Source: Enterococcus haemoperoxidus ATCC BAA-382 (GTDB lineage Bacteria; Bacillota; Bacilli; Lactobacillales; Enterococcaceae). From it: a stretch of DNA of 64,000 nt. Below are positions 8,478 to 19,000 of the stretch, piece by piece; position 1 is the first letter of the stretch, and the number at the start of each line of letters is the position of its first letter. A program made the position numbers and the translations under genes. The notes under the pieces are model-generated. The model was not told the origin of the DNA. It made no database searches and saw only the letters and a program-made list of their open reading frames with translations. Location: positions 186,001 through 250,000 of the forward strand of contig NZ_KE136480.1 of assembly GCF_000407165.1 (NCBI RefSeq), given 5' to 3'.

Positions 8478-11400
8478 TTACAACTCCTCATCATCCACAA
8501 TTTCAATACTATCAAGGGCCATAGAACCGACTACAATCAATTCTTCCACTTTTTCTGCTAAACTCCGAACATTTTTTTCTTGAAGAATATCGCTTAACGG
8601 TACTTTTACTCCAGAGAATTTTGAAATACCATTTGCTAAATGAACTGCTTTTAGTGAGTGACCACCCAATTCAAAGAAATCATCATCGATACCAACTTGT
8701 TCAAGGTCTAAAATCTCTTCGAATAGAGCACAAATCGTAGCTTCCAGCTCATTTCGCGGTGCTTCATAAAACACACTTTGATTTAGCTCTGGGTCAGGTA
8801 AATTCCGTTTATCGATTTTTCCTGCTTTCGTAACAGGCAGCTTATCAACAATTGTGATGTAGGCTGGAATCATATAGTCTGGCAAGGTCTTTTTCAACTG
8901 CTCTTTTACCACTAATGCAGGCAATTCTTCATTGGTAACAAGATAGGCACACAAGGCTAGTTCATGATTGATTATTCGAGTAACCACACAGGCATCCCAA
9001 ACAGCTGGAATTAGACCTAGCTGATTTTCAATTTCACCTAACTCTATTCTAAAACCACGAATTTTTACTTGTTCATCGATTCTTCCTACGTACTGCATCT
9101 GGCCATCTTCTTGCCATTTCACTAAATCACCCGTTCGATACATTCGTTCTGTCGGAACCACTGGATTTTGAACAAATTTTTCTGCGGTTATCTTCGGATT
9201 ATTTAAATATTCCAGAGCTAAATTATCACCACTGATACATAATTCACCTAACATTCCGATTCCACAAAGTTTCTCTTGATGGAAAACAAACAGCTTAGAA
9301 TTGGCAATAGCACGTCCGATCGGAACTGATTTATAGGATTTATTTTCCACTTGATAAGCTGATGCGCAGACGGTTGTTTCAGTTGGGCCATAAAGATTGT
9401 AAAGCGTTGTTTGTCCGTGAGTCATTACTTGATAAAATTTCTCAACTAAAGCCATCGTTGTTGCTTCTCCTGCAAGTCCAACCTTGCTTAATTGATTGAT
9501 TTCATTTTGACGACCATTTTCTTGCGCAAATTCCAATAACATTTTGAAAATAGACGGCACTGTGATCAAAATTTTTTGATCTAGTTTTTTCAAGAAACTC
9601 TCTGGATCATTTTTTACTTCATCCGAGATAATTTCAAGGGTTCCACCAACCAGACAGCCAGCAAATAACTCAAATACTGAGCCATCAAAAATAAAGGAAA
9701 ATTGTTGCAGAATCGTCTGCTGTGAATCAAGTTCAAAATAATCTTTTTGCCAATTGACTAAATTCATCAAAGAAGCATGTCCGACGATCACCCCTTTAGG
9801 ATTGCCCGTTGTTCCAGACGTATAAATCACATAAGCATTATTTTCTGGTTTAGGTTCCGGCAAGACAACTTGAACGAGTTGTTCATCTACTTGTAAGCTT
9901 TCAACCGTATAATCGATCACTGTAGCTTCCAACGGCATCGTTCTCTTAGGTTGCCCATTTACTACAAATTTAATCGCACTATCTTTTAGAATATAAGCAA
10001 TTCTTTCTTCCGGCAAAATTGGCGACAGCGGAATATACGCAGCTCCTGCTTTCATGATTCCATAGATCCCCACAACCATTTCAATCGTTCGATCGCAATA
10101 TAAACCGATAAAAGATGTTTCTCCAGCTCCTGAGATCAGGAGACGTTGTGCTAGAACTGTTGATTTTTCTTCTAATTGAGCATACGTTAGCTGTTCTTGC
10201 TCGAAAATAACTGCCACGTTGTTAGGGCGCTCTTTCGCCTGTGTTTTTAAAGCTGCTAAAATCGTTGGATAACTATTATTTGCTTGTTTTTCCGGATTAA
10301 ATTCAGTCATTACCAACTGTTGTTCTTCTGCATTTACCAAAGAAAAGTCACCGCATGCTAATGATTGATTCACCGCCAGCTCTTTTAAACCACAAATGAT
10401 TCGAGACAAAATAAGTTTGGCTTCGATTTCTGTAAATAAACGTTCATCAAACATCAACTTGAAACTCAATTCATCAGAAGCACTTACACTCAATGAAATA
10501 GGGTAGCTTGTTTGTTCACGATAATCTTCCATTTCACCTAGTAAAGCTACTGACTCATCTGCGTCTTGCACGGCATAATTTTCAAAAACAACAATTGTAT
10601 GAATCAGATCTTTTCCGAGTAGACTTCTATTTTGAATGTCTGATAATGAACAATACGTATGTTCATCACTTTCGATCGATTGCGTTTGAACAGCTTGAAC
10701 TAACTGTATAAAGGAATCCTTTTCTTCACTTTTAACGCGAACTGGTATAGCGTTGATAAACAATCCAACAGCCTGTTCGATTCCTGCTAATTGTAAATTT
10801 CGCCCAGAAACCATTTTAGCGAAAACAACATCATTCGTCTGATTATATCGTTGTAAAACAAGACCCCAAATAGCTTCGATCACTGCATTCATCGTCACGT
10901 TATTTTCTTTAGCAAAAGCTTGGATCACCTTTGTCTCTTCTTTGGAAAGTGATTCAAAGATAGCTTGAACTTCAGCCTTTTGTTCATTTTTAGGATACAT
11001 TCCTGTGAAACTTGCTTGGGTTTCGTATTCTTCTAGCAATTCTTCCCAATAAGTCAAACTCGCTTCTTTATCTAAATCTGCTACTATTCGTGCATAATCT
11101 TCATAAATAGTATCTATTTCGATCTGGGCTAAAACAACTGCTTCTTCATCATTTTGCAACACTGCATAGATCTTCATCCAGTCGTTTAGCACGATTGATA
11201 AACACCAACCATCCATAATAATATGATGGAACGTAAAAATAAGTCGTTGTCCTGTCGGCATCTCTACCAATGAAACTCTAAATAACGCTTCTTTTTCTAA
11301 GTCAAATCCTCTCGTTACATCCGCAATTTTGTACTGAGTAAATTGCTCTTCAGCATCTACTTCTTTTGTAAAATCTTGACTTTTACATTCTAAAATACGC

Positions 11401-14400
11401 TCCGAAAAAATGACCTGTCTTGGTTCTTTAATGTCTTTATATAAAATATTGGTTTTTAACGCAGGATGTTTTTCAGCAAGTATTTTCAAACTTTGCTCTA
11501 CTCGTTTTTGATTCATTTTTACATTCACGTCATATGAACATTGAATCACATAACTAGTTGAATGTTCATCAAGGAGTTTATGATAAAGCAGTCCTTCTTG
11601 CATCGATGTCAATGGAATAATTTTTTGAATTTCTCCGGCTGAAAGTTCCACTGCTCTGTGATTAGCAAAATCAAATTCAGCTTGATCCCAAGAAAATTCA
11701 CCTACATCAGAAGCCGTTTTTTGTGGTTCAGCGACCATAGTACAATAATCGATCAGTATTGATAATTCTTTTTGATAGTCATTACTAAAGTCAACGATCA
11801 CTTCATCAGAAAAAACTTCTTTAGCATAGACTACATCTGTGATCAACCGATTATTTTGAATATAGCAATTGACGGATATCGGACCACCAATCGTATTTTC
11901 TTTAGCACTATCATTTATATTAGCAATATCGCTAATCGTAAATCGTTGTGACTCCTCTTTACTATCGCCTATTTCACCAAGGTAATTAAAGACCACATCC
12001 GTTTTTTGACTAGTGATTTTATCTGTATATGTCGTTAATAAACCATAACTCATTCCCTTATTCGGAATTTTTCTAATCGACTCTTTAACCTTTTTAATTG
12101 TTTCAGATACAGCTTCTTCCACTGTGATCATTAGCGGATACATAGAAGTAAACCAGCCGATCGTACGATCTACAGAACCCACTGAGTCAAATAATTCACG
12201 ACCGTGTCCTTCCAAAGTAAAGGAAATACTGGATCGATCAAAAATCTTCCCTAAAGACTTAGCTAAAGCAGTCAACAGTAAATCACTGATTTCTGTAGAA
12301 AATGCTTTATTTGCTTCAAACCGAAGTTTCCTTGTTTCTCCTTTGCCTAATTCAAAAGTGAAGGTATGACTAGTTGTTGGAACTGTCTGATCAAATAAGC
12401 TTGTACTTGCGATTTTCTGATTGACCTCTTGCCAATAATCTTCATCTTTTCTAATTTCATAACGCTTTGTTAACTCTTCCACCCCTTTACTCCAAGCAGG
12501 ATAAGAAGTTGTTTTTTGCGGAAGTTCAATTGCTTGTCCACTAATCAATCTCTCGTAACTATGATTTAAATCTTCAACAAAAATTTGCCATGATACAGCA
12601 TCCACGATCAAATGATGCATCTGAATCCAAAGATAATCTGTCTGTTTAGAATGAAAGACTAAAACTCTTAATAACGGTGAACATTCAAAAGTAAACATTG
12701 ACTGAAACGGTGCACCGATCCGATGAATTTCTTGTGCCACATCTGCATTTTCATCACTCAATTGGAATGAATGAATTTCATAATTGGTTTCTTGTTCCCA
12801 AGCTACAATCGTTTGCTCATTTTGATCAACACACATCCTTAACATATCATGATGCTGAACAAGTCCATCTAATGCTTTTTTCAGAAGTGTTTCATCAATT
12901 GATTCACTAATTTCTAAAATCAACGACTGATTAAAATGCTCCGGTTTAGTTAAATTGCTTGAATAAAAAAACTGCTGTACTGGACTTTTAGGGACCACAC
13001 CTGTTACCATCTCTTGATCCATTTTTTGTGTCATAACATTCATTTTTTGTGCGATTTCTTTGATTGTTCTGGCCTGCATGATCTCTTTTACAGTAAGTTG
13101 ATACTTAAGTTCTCTCGCTTTGGAAACGATCCGAATCGCTTTGATTGAGTCTCCACCTAGCTCGTAAAAACTATCTAAAAGATTGATTTGCTCCAACTGT
13201 AAAATTTCTTTTAATACTAATATGATTTGCTCTTCTTTTTCAGTTGTCGGTTTCAAAAAGACTTTTTCATTAAAATTAGTTAGTTCAGGTAGCTGATTTT
13301 CAGCTAATTTACCATTTGCAGTAATCGGTAATTGATCTATGAAACTAAAATAATTCGGAATCATATATTCTGGCAAGCTTCGACTTAAATAGTCTCTTAA
13401 AGTATTTTCAGTCACGGACTGAGCAGAGACGACATACGCACAAAGATAATCTGTTCCCTTTTGTTTTTTAATCGTGACAGCGGCTGATGTCACTTCTGGT
13501 ATTTGCAGAAGCGTCTGCCTGATTTCAGATAACTCCACACGAAAGCCACGTATCTTCACTTGATTATCGATCCGTCCAAGGTAATCGATTGATCCATCTG
13601 CTCTGTATTTACCTAAATCACCTGTTTTATAAACAACTTGTCCGTCTACTGTTGTAAATTGTTTAGCCGTTAATTCTGGCTGATTTAAATAACCTCTGGC
13701 AACACCTGCTCCAACAATACATAATTCTCCTGGAATCCCAACACCACAATATGTCTGATCATTCATCACATAAACTTTGACGTTTGGAATCGGTCTACCA
13801 ATCAAAGTATCTTGACTATCTAACTGGTTTAAATAACGATAATAAGTGGCACAAACCGTTCCTTCTGTCGGTCCATATAAATTTCGAACGATCGATAATT
13901 TCTTGTCTGTACTGTCAACAAATTGAGTGAGCAAATGATTGGTCACTTTTTCAGCACCCACATAAGCGGCTTCAATCGATTCAAATGCTTTTTTACGATT
14001 ATTTTCTGTTGTATAGTTTAATAACGCTTCTAAAAATGTTGGGACTAATAAGAAGTGCGTGACATGATTCTTTTCAAACACATCTAATAACTTACCAAAG
14101 TCATCATGTTCTTCTCGTGCTAACATCTGCAGCGAGGCACCAGAAAGTAATGCTAGAAAAATTTCCCAAACAGATGCATCAAACGTGTAGATAGCTTTTT
14201 GCAAAATGGTACTATTTTCTGTTACATCGCCTTCTTTTATTTGCCACTCAATCAGGTTCTTCAATGAGTGATTTTCGATCATTACACCTTTTGGTTTTCC
14301 TGTGCTGCCAGAAGTATAAATAATATAAGCAAGATCATTACCTTCGACCAAGCCACGTTCAACAGAGTCTTTTTGACTATTTTCTGCACAAAAGGTGGTA

Positions 14401-16073
14401 GTTTTACAAATAAGTTCTTCAAGAACGATTGCTTCAATTTTTGGTGATAACAGAACTGTTTTGGCTTTACTATCTTCTAGAATGTAGTTGATTCGTTCGA
14501 TCGGTATTGTTGGTGTTATCGGCAGATATGCTGCTCCTACCTTTAAGATACCCAATATTCCGATTACTAACTCTACCGATTGTTCAACGACTAAGGCAAC
14601 AACATCATTCTTCCCTATATTCTCTTTTTTTAATTGTTGTGCTACAGCATTTGCTCGTTCATTTAACTGATTGTAGGTTAATTGTTCTTCTAGATAATAA
14701 ACAGCTGTTTTATCTGGCTGATTTAATACTTGCTCTTCAAAACACTGAATCGGAGAAACAAAAGCTTCTTGATCAAACTGATTATTTGGCTGATTCAGCT
14801 CTTCTTTTATTTGAGTAATTTGTGCTGGCTTCAAATATTGCACTTCGCAGACAGCTCTCTCAGGTGATGCTACTAAATTAGTCAGCAACACCTCAAAATA
14901 ATCAGCTAGTCGTTGAATTGTTTCCTCTTTAAAAAGTCCAGAATTATATTCCCAGTTGATCGTATAATCATCAGCATGTTCAATCAACGTAATCGTTAGA
15001 TCAAATTTTGATACTTCTAATTGAATTGGTTCTACTTTAGCAAGTTGCCCATCTAAATAAACCGGTTCATCAAAGCCTCCTTCATAAGAAAACATCACAT
15101 CAAAAATCGGATTTTTTGGTGCTAACTCCGCAATTTTTTCGTAAGGATAATCTTGATTTTCAAAGACATCTAAACTCTTATCTTTTATCTCTTCTAAATT
15201 TTCAATAAAATTTTTCTGATGCTCAATACTTCCAATAATCGGCAAGGTATTTACAAACATCCCAATCATCTCTTGTGCTGAAGGATGATTTCTTCCTTCA
15301 GCAGCTGTTCCAATCACGACACGCTCCTGACGATTTAACTTAGTCAGAAAAATCATTAATGCCGTTAAATAAACCATAAAACTAGTCGTTTGGTTTTGTT
15401 TGTTGATGGCTTCGATTTTTGTTTTAAGCGAAGAGCCTATTTTCATTTCTATATGATTTCCTTCAAAAAATTGGTGATCCTGCGTTTTAAAATCGACTGG
15501 CAGATCTGTTTCTGGCAATAGTTCACTAAATTCTTCTTGCCAGAATTCTTCTTGCTCCTCTAAATCTATACTATTTTGCCATGCTGAAAAATCTTTATAC
15601 TGTAAATCAATCGGCTCTAAATCATTGCCTTCATATAGTTCAGCAAATTCTTCCAACAAAATACCAGTAGAAGTGCCATCGGAGATAATATGATGAACAT
15701 CGATCATTAAAATCGCGCATCCTGCTTGATCTATGCCTACTCCCATTCTGATTAATGGTGCCTGGCTTAAATCAAATGGTCGCACGAATTTCTTGATCAT
15801 TTCCTCAAAAGTCTGACCTTCTAGTTTATCGATATGAACTTCTTTCGCCTTATGGATTCGTTGAATAAATTTATCTTTTTCAAGTGAAAAACTCGTACGA
15901 AATGCTTCATGTCTTTCACATAATTTATTGAAAGCTTGGGTCAATCGAGCCTGATCAAGCCCCTTTTCAAATTTTAAGACAATCGGCATATTATAGGTGA
16001 CACTTGATACATGGGATTGTTCAAGTGTATAAATCCTTTTTTGGTTAGAACTCATTAAATATTTTTTACTCAT
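8478..16073 (-). CDS. Non-ribosomal peptide synthetase, two modules: C-A-PCP-E-C-A-PCP
   Basis: The second synthetase has 2531 residues. Domains by eye: C about 1-430 (HHIISDG near 125), A about 435-930 (YTSGSTGKPKG near 588), PCP about 940-1010 (LGGDSIKAIR), E about 1015-1450 (HHLIVDAVSW, EGHGRE, RTIGWFT, FNYLGE), C about 1465-1900 (HHIIMDG near 1613), A about 1915-2420 (YTSGTTGNPKG near 2080), PCP about 2435-2505 (LGGHSLKAVH). The hand-read pocket codes are DAWLYGLVCK for the first A domain and DGFTGALVCK for the second, and I match neither confidently to an amino acid. The first module would install a D residue. The start ATG has GAGGAG 7 bp upstream and overlaps the stop of the first synthetase by 8 bp. 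The C terminus is acidic (DSIEIVDDEEL), and the first residues are almost identical to those of the third synthetase. Confidence 0.96.
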   Translation of the reverse strand: MSKKYLMSSNQKRIYTLEQSHVSSVTYNMPIVLKFEKGLDQARLTQAFNKLCERHEAFRTSFSLEKDKFIQRIHKAKEVHIDKLEGQTFEEMIKKFVRPFDLSQAPLIRMGVGIDQAGCAILMIDVHHIISDGTSTGILLEEFAELYEGNDLEPIDLQYKDFSAWQNSIDLEEQEEFWQEEFSELLPETDLPVDFKTQDHQFFEGNHIEMKIGSSLKTKIEAINKQNQTTSFMVYLTALMIFLTKLNRQERVVIGTAAEGRNHPSAQEMIGMFVNTLPIIGSIEHQKNFIENLEEIKDKSLDVFENQDYPYEKIAELAPKNPIFDVMFSYEGGFDEPVYLDGQLAKVEPIQLEVSKFDLTITLIEHADDYTINWEYNSGLFKEETIQRLADYFEVLLTNLVASPERAVCEVQYLKPAQITQIKEELNQPNNQFDQEAFVSPIQCFEEQVLNQPDKTAVYYLEEQLTYNQLNERANAVAQQLKKENIGKNDVVALVVEQSVELVIGILGILKVGAAYLPITPTIPIERINYILEDSKAKTVLLSPKIEAIVLEELICKTTTFCAENSQKDSVERGLVEGNDLAYIIYTSGSTGKPKGVMIENHSLKNLIEWQIKEGDVTENSTILQKAIYTFDASVWEIFLALLSGASLQMLAREEHDDFGKLLDVFEKNHVTHFLLVPTFLEALLNYTTENNRKKAFESIEAAYVGAEKVTNHLLTQFVDSTDKKLSIVRNLYGPTEGTVCATYYRYLNQLDSQDTLIGRPIPNVKVYVMNDQTYCGVGIPGELCIVGAGVARGYLNQPELTAKQFTTVDGQVVYKTGDLGKYRADGSIDYLGRIDNQVKIRGFRVELSEIRQTLLQIPEVTSAAVTIKKQKGTDYLCAYVVSAQSVTENTLRDYLSRSLPEYMIPNYFSFIDQLPITANGKLAENQLPELTNFNEKVFLKPTTEKEEQIILVLKEILQLEQINLLDSFYELGGDSIKAIRIVSKARELKYQLTVKEIMQARTIKEIAQKMNVMTQKMDQEMVTGVVPKSPVQQFFYSSNLTKPEHFNQSLILEISESIDETLLKKALDGLVQHHDMLRMCVDQNEQTIVAWEQETNYEIHSFQLSDENADVAQEIHRIGAPFQSMFTFECSPLLRVLVFHSKQTDYLWIQMHHLIVDAVSWQIFVEDLNHSYERLISGQAIELPQKTTSYPAWSKGVEELTKRYEIRKDEDYWQEVNQKIASTSLFDQTVPTTSHTFTFELGKGETRKLRFEANKAFSTEISDLLLTALAKSLGKIFDRSSISFTLEGHGRELFDSVGSVDRTIGWFTSMYPLMITVEEAVSETIKKVKESIRKIPNKGMSYGLLTTYTDKITSQKTDVVFNYLGEIGDSKEESQRFTISDIANINDSAKENTIGGPISVNCYIQNNRLITDVVYAKEVFSDEVIVDFSNDYQKELSILIDYCTMVAEPQKTASDVGEFSWDQAEFDFANHRAVELSAGEIQKIIPLTSMQEGLLYHKLLDEHSTSYVIQCSYDVNVKMNQKRVEQSLKILAEKHPALKTNILYKDIKEPRQVIFSERILECKSQDFTKEVDAEEQFTQYKIADVTRGFDLEKEALFRVSLVEMPTGQRLIFTFHHIIMDGWCLSIVLNDWMKIYAVLQNDEEAVVLAQIEIDTIYEDYARIVADLDKEASLTYWEELLEEYETQASFTGMYPKNEQKAEVQAIFESLSKEETKVIQAFAKENNVTMNAVIEAIWGLVLQRYNQTNDVVFAKMVSGRNLQLAGIEQAVGLFINAIPVRVKSEEKDSFIQLVQAVQTQSIESDEHTYCSLSDIQNRSLLGKDLIHTIVVFENYAVQDADESVALLGEMEDYREQTSYPISLSVSASDELSFKLMFDERLFTEIEAKLILSRIICGLKELAVNQSLACGDFSLVNAEEQQLVMTEFNPEKQANNSYPTILAALKTQAKERPNNVAVIFEQEQLTYAQLEEKSTVLAQRLLISGAGETSFIGLYCDRTIEMVVGIYGIMKAGAAYIPLSPILPEERIAYILKDSAIKFVVNGQPKRTMPLEATVIDYTVESLQVDEQLVQVVLPEPKPENNAYVIYTSGTTGNPKGVIVGHASLMNLVNWQKDYFELDSQQTILQQFSFIFDGSVFELFAGCLVGGTLEIISDEVKNDPESFLKKLDQKILITVPSIFKMLLEFAQENGRQNEINQLSKVGLAGEATTMALVEKFYQVMTHGQTTLYNLYGPTETTVCASAYQVENKSYKSVPIGRAIANSKLFVFHQEKLCGIGMLGELCISGDNLALEYLNNPKITAEKFVQNPVVPTERMYRTGDLVKWQEDGQMQYVGRIDEQVKIRGFRIELGEIENQLGLIPAVWDACVVTRIINHELALCAYLVTNEELPALVVKEQLKKTLPDYMIPAYITIVDKLPVTKAGKIDKRNLPDPELNQSVFYEAPRNELEATICALFEEILDLEQVGIDDDFFELGGHSLKAVHLANGISKFSGVKVPLSDILQEKNVRSLAEKVEELIVVGSMALDSIEIVDDEEL

Positions 16074-19000
16074 CTAAGCACTCCTCAGCAGCTTTTAATA
16101 ACGGTTGAAAGACCTTTTTATTTTTCTTTTTAATGATTTTAGCGATGTTTTTCACGTTTTGCTCTTTCATGATATCTTTTAATGACACTCGCAAACCAAA
16201 TTCATGTTCAATTCGTCTAGACAATTCAACAGCCTTAATCGAATACCCCCCAAGTTCAAAGAAGCTGTCTGTTACACCGATATTTTCTACATTCAATACT
16301 TCTTTAAATAATGGCAATAATTTTACTTCGTCTTTTGTTTTTGGCGGAACAACCATTGTAGTAAAGTTTATTGGGATTTCTTGTAAAGCTTTTTCATCTA
16401 ATTTACCATTATGATTTTTTGGAAGTTCATCAATTTGTTTGATAAAACTAGGGACCATATAATCTGGAAAAATTTCTTTTAGTTCAGTTGAGATTGTTGG
16501 AATCGATAATTCTGATTCACTAACTACATATGCACATAATTGTGGGTTCCCAAGACTTTCATTGACAATGACCGCCGCACTTGAAATTCCTGTCAAATTC
16601 AGAATTTCTTTTTCGATTTCTTCGATTTCAATTCTAAAACCTCGAATTTTAACCTGCTTGTCGATTCGTCCAAGGTAATGGATCTGTCCATTTTCATCAA
16701 ATTTGCCAAGATCTCCTGTTCGATATAGATATTGATCTTCGTGGATTGGGTTTGAAATCAATTTCTCATTTGTTAGACTTTCAGAACCCAAATATTCTTT
16801 AAAGACGCCCGTTCCCCCAACACAAATTTCGCCTGCAACATCAATTCCGCACAATTCACCATTATTCATGATATAAACTTGAGTATTACGAATTGGTTGA
16901 CCGATTGCCACTCGGGTATTTAAATCCTCTGCGCTTACTTCATAAAATGTGGCGCAAACAGTCGTTTCTGTCGGTCCATACAAATTCGTTATTTTGGTTA
17001 AATTCCCTTTATTTTTAGTAACGTCTACATATTTTTCTAATAGTTGCGTCGTTAATGATTCTGCTCCAAGATAGACTTTCTCCAATCCATCCAAAACATC
17101 CGTTAACTGTTCCACTTTCATATAGTCTAAAATAGAATCAAAAACAGTTGGGACCATTAAGGTATGGGTAACATTTTTTTCACGAATCACCCGTAGTAGT
17201 TTGGCATAATCCTGATTCTCATCTTCCGTTAGCATTTGAAGTTTCACACCAGACAAGGTTGCTAGGAAAATCTCCCAAACAGAGGCATCAAAGGAGCACG
17301 TAGCTTTTTGTAGGACAACACTTTCACTCGTGATTTTACTTTGTTCTTTTTGCCATTCGATCAAATTGATCAGACTATTGTGTCTAATTTTGACACCTTT
17401 AGGATGGCCTGTACTTCCAGAAGTGTAAATGATATAAGCACAATCATCTGCGGAACTTTCTAGTGTTTGGTTTTCTGCCATCTTCTCTTCTGATGACACA
17501 AAGATTATTTTGACATTCAATGGAACTGTCGTTTCATTTGTTAGAATCACTTTGGTATGACTATTTTCTAAAATGTAGTCAATTCTCTTAGCTGGAAGTT
17601 CAACATCGATCGGCAAGTAGGCAGCACCCGCTTTTAGAACACCATAAATAGCCGCAATAAATTCAATCGAACGATGAAACAATAGTCCGACCACATCATT
17701 TCTTTTAACACCAGACTCTTTTAGTTTTTTAGCGACGGCATTAGCCATCTGGTTTAATTCATCATAGGTGACATCAGTGTCTTCAATTCCTACAGCAATT
17801 CTATTTGGATACTTTGCCACATTTTCTTCAAACCATGAAACAATTGTTTCATGCTGCAATGGTATTTTTTCTTGTGTGTTGAATGAATAACAAATTTTTT
17901 CTTTTTCAGCCTCATTGATCATTGAAAGCTCAACTAATTGACTTTCTGGTTGTTCCAGTGCAGAAGTAATCAGCGTAATGAAATGCTCGGATGCTTTTCT
18001 CATTGTTTCTTCTTTAAACAATTGGACATTATAATCCCAATTGATCGAAACATGATCTGGATGTTCCTTGATCGTCAACGTTAAATCAAATTTTGCAGTA
18101 TTATTAGGCAATTCGTAAAAACTCATCTTGGCATTGTCTAAAGGATAGCTTTTATCTTCTAGATTTTCATAAGAGAACATCACATCAAAAATTGGATTAC
18201 GCGTTTGACTTGGTTTGATCGCTAATTTCTCTACCAATTTTTCAAATGGGTAATCTTGATTGTTGAAAACATCAAAGAAATTAGACTGAACTTGTTTTAC
18301 ATAATGAGTAAATGCTATGTCAGATTCAATCTCTTGCTTTAAGACCACTGTATTCACAAACATCCCCAACATTTGCTCTAAATCCGGATGATTTCGTCCT
18401 GAAATAGCGGTTCCCGTAATAATTTCTGCTTTTCTTGTATATCTTGAAAGAAGTAAATTAAACATTGCCGCATAGAAAATATAGCTTGTTACCCCAGTTT
18501 CTTTTCCAAATTCCTTAATTTTCTCATTCAATTTTTTCGGCAACTCTATTGAGAAACTTTTCCCTACAAAACTTGCTTGAGAACCTCTATTAAAATCAGT
18601 CGGAAATTCAGTATTTAACTCTGCATTTTTTAGATTATCCAGCCAGAATTTTTCTTGCTTTTGTAAATCCAATTGATTTTTCCAAGAACTATAGTCTGTG
18701 TATTGAATTCCTACTTCTTTTAGTTCCTTACCGTTATATAGAGTTGCTAGTTCAGAGACAAACGTCGGAATCGATTCTCCATCAAAAATGGCATGGTGAA
18801 GATCTATAACTACTATGTGTTCATTTGACGAAATAGTGAAAACGTGACTTTTGATCAGTGGCCCTTGACTCAAGTCAAACGGCTGAATAAAATCAAAAAT
18901 CGCTTGATTCAACTCTGCTTTTTTAATTGTTGACGTAGTTACTGGAATCACTATTTGATCAGCGATCTTTTGGAAATAAGTTCCTTCTTTGAATTCAAAA

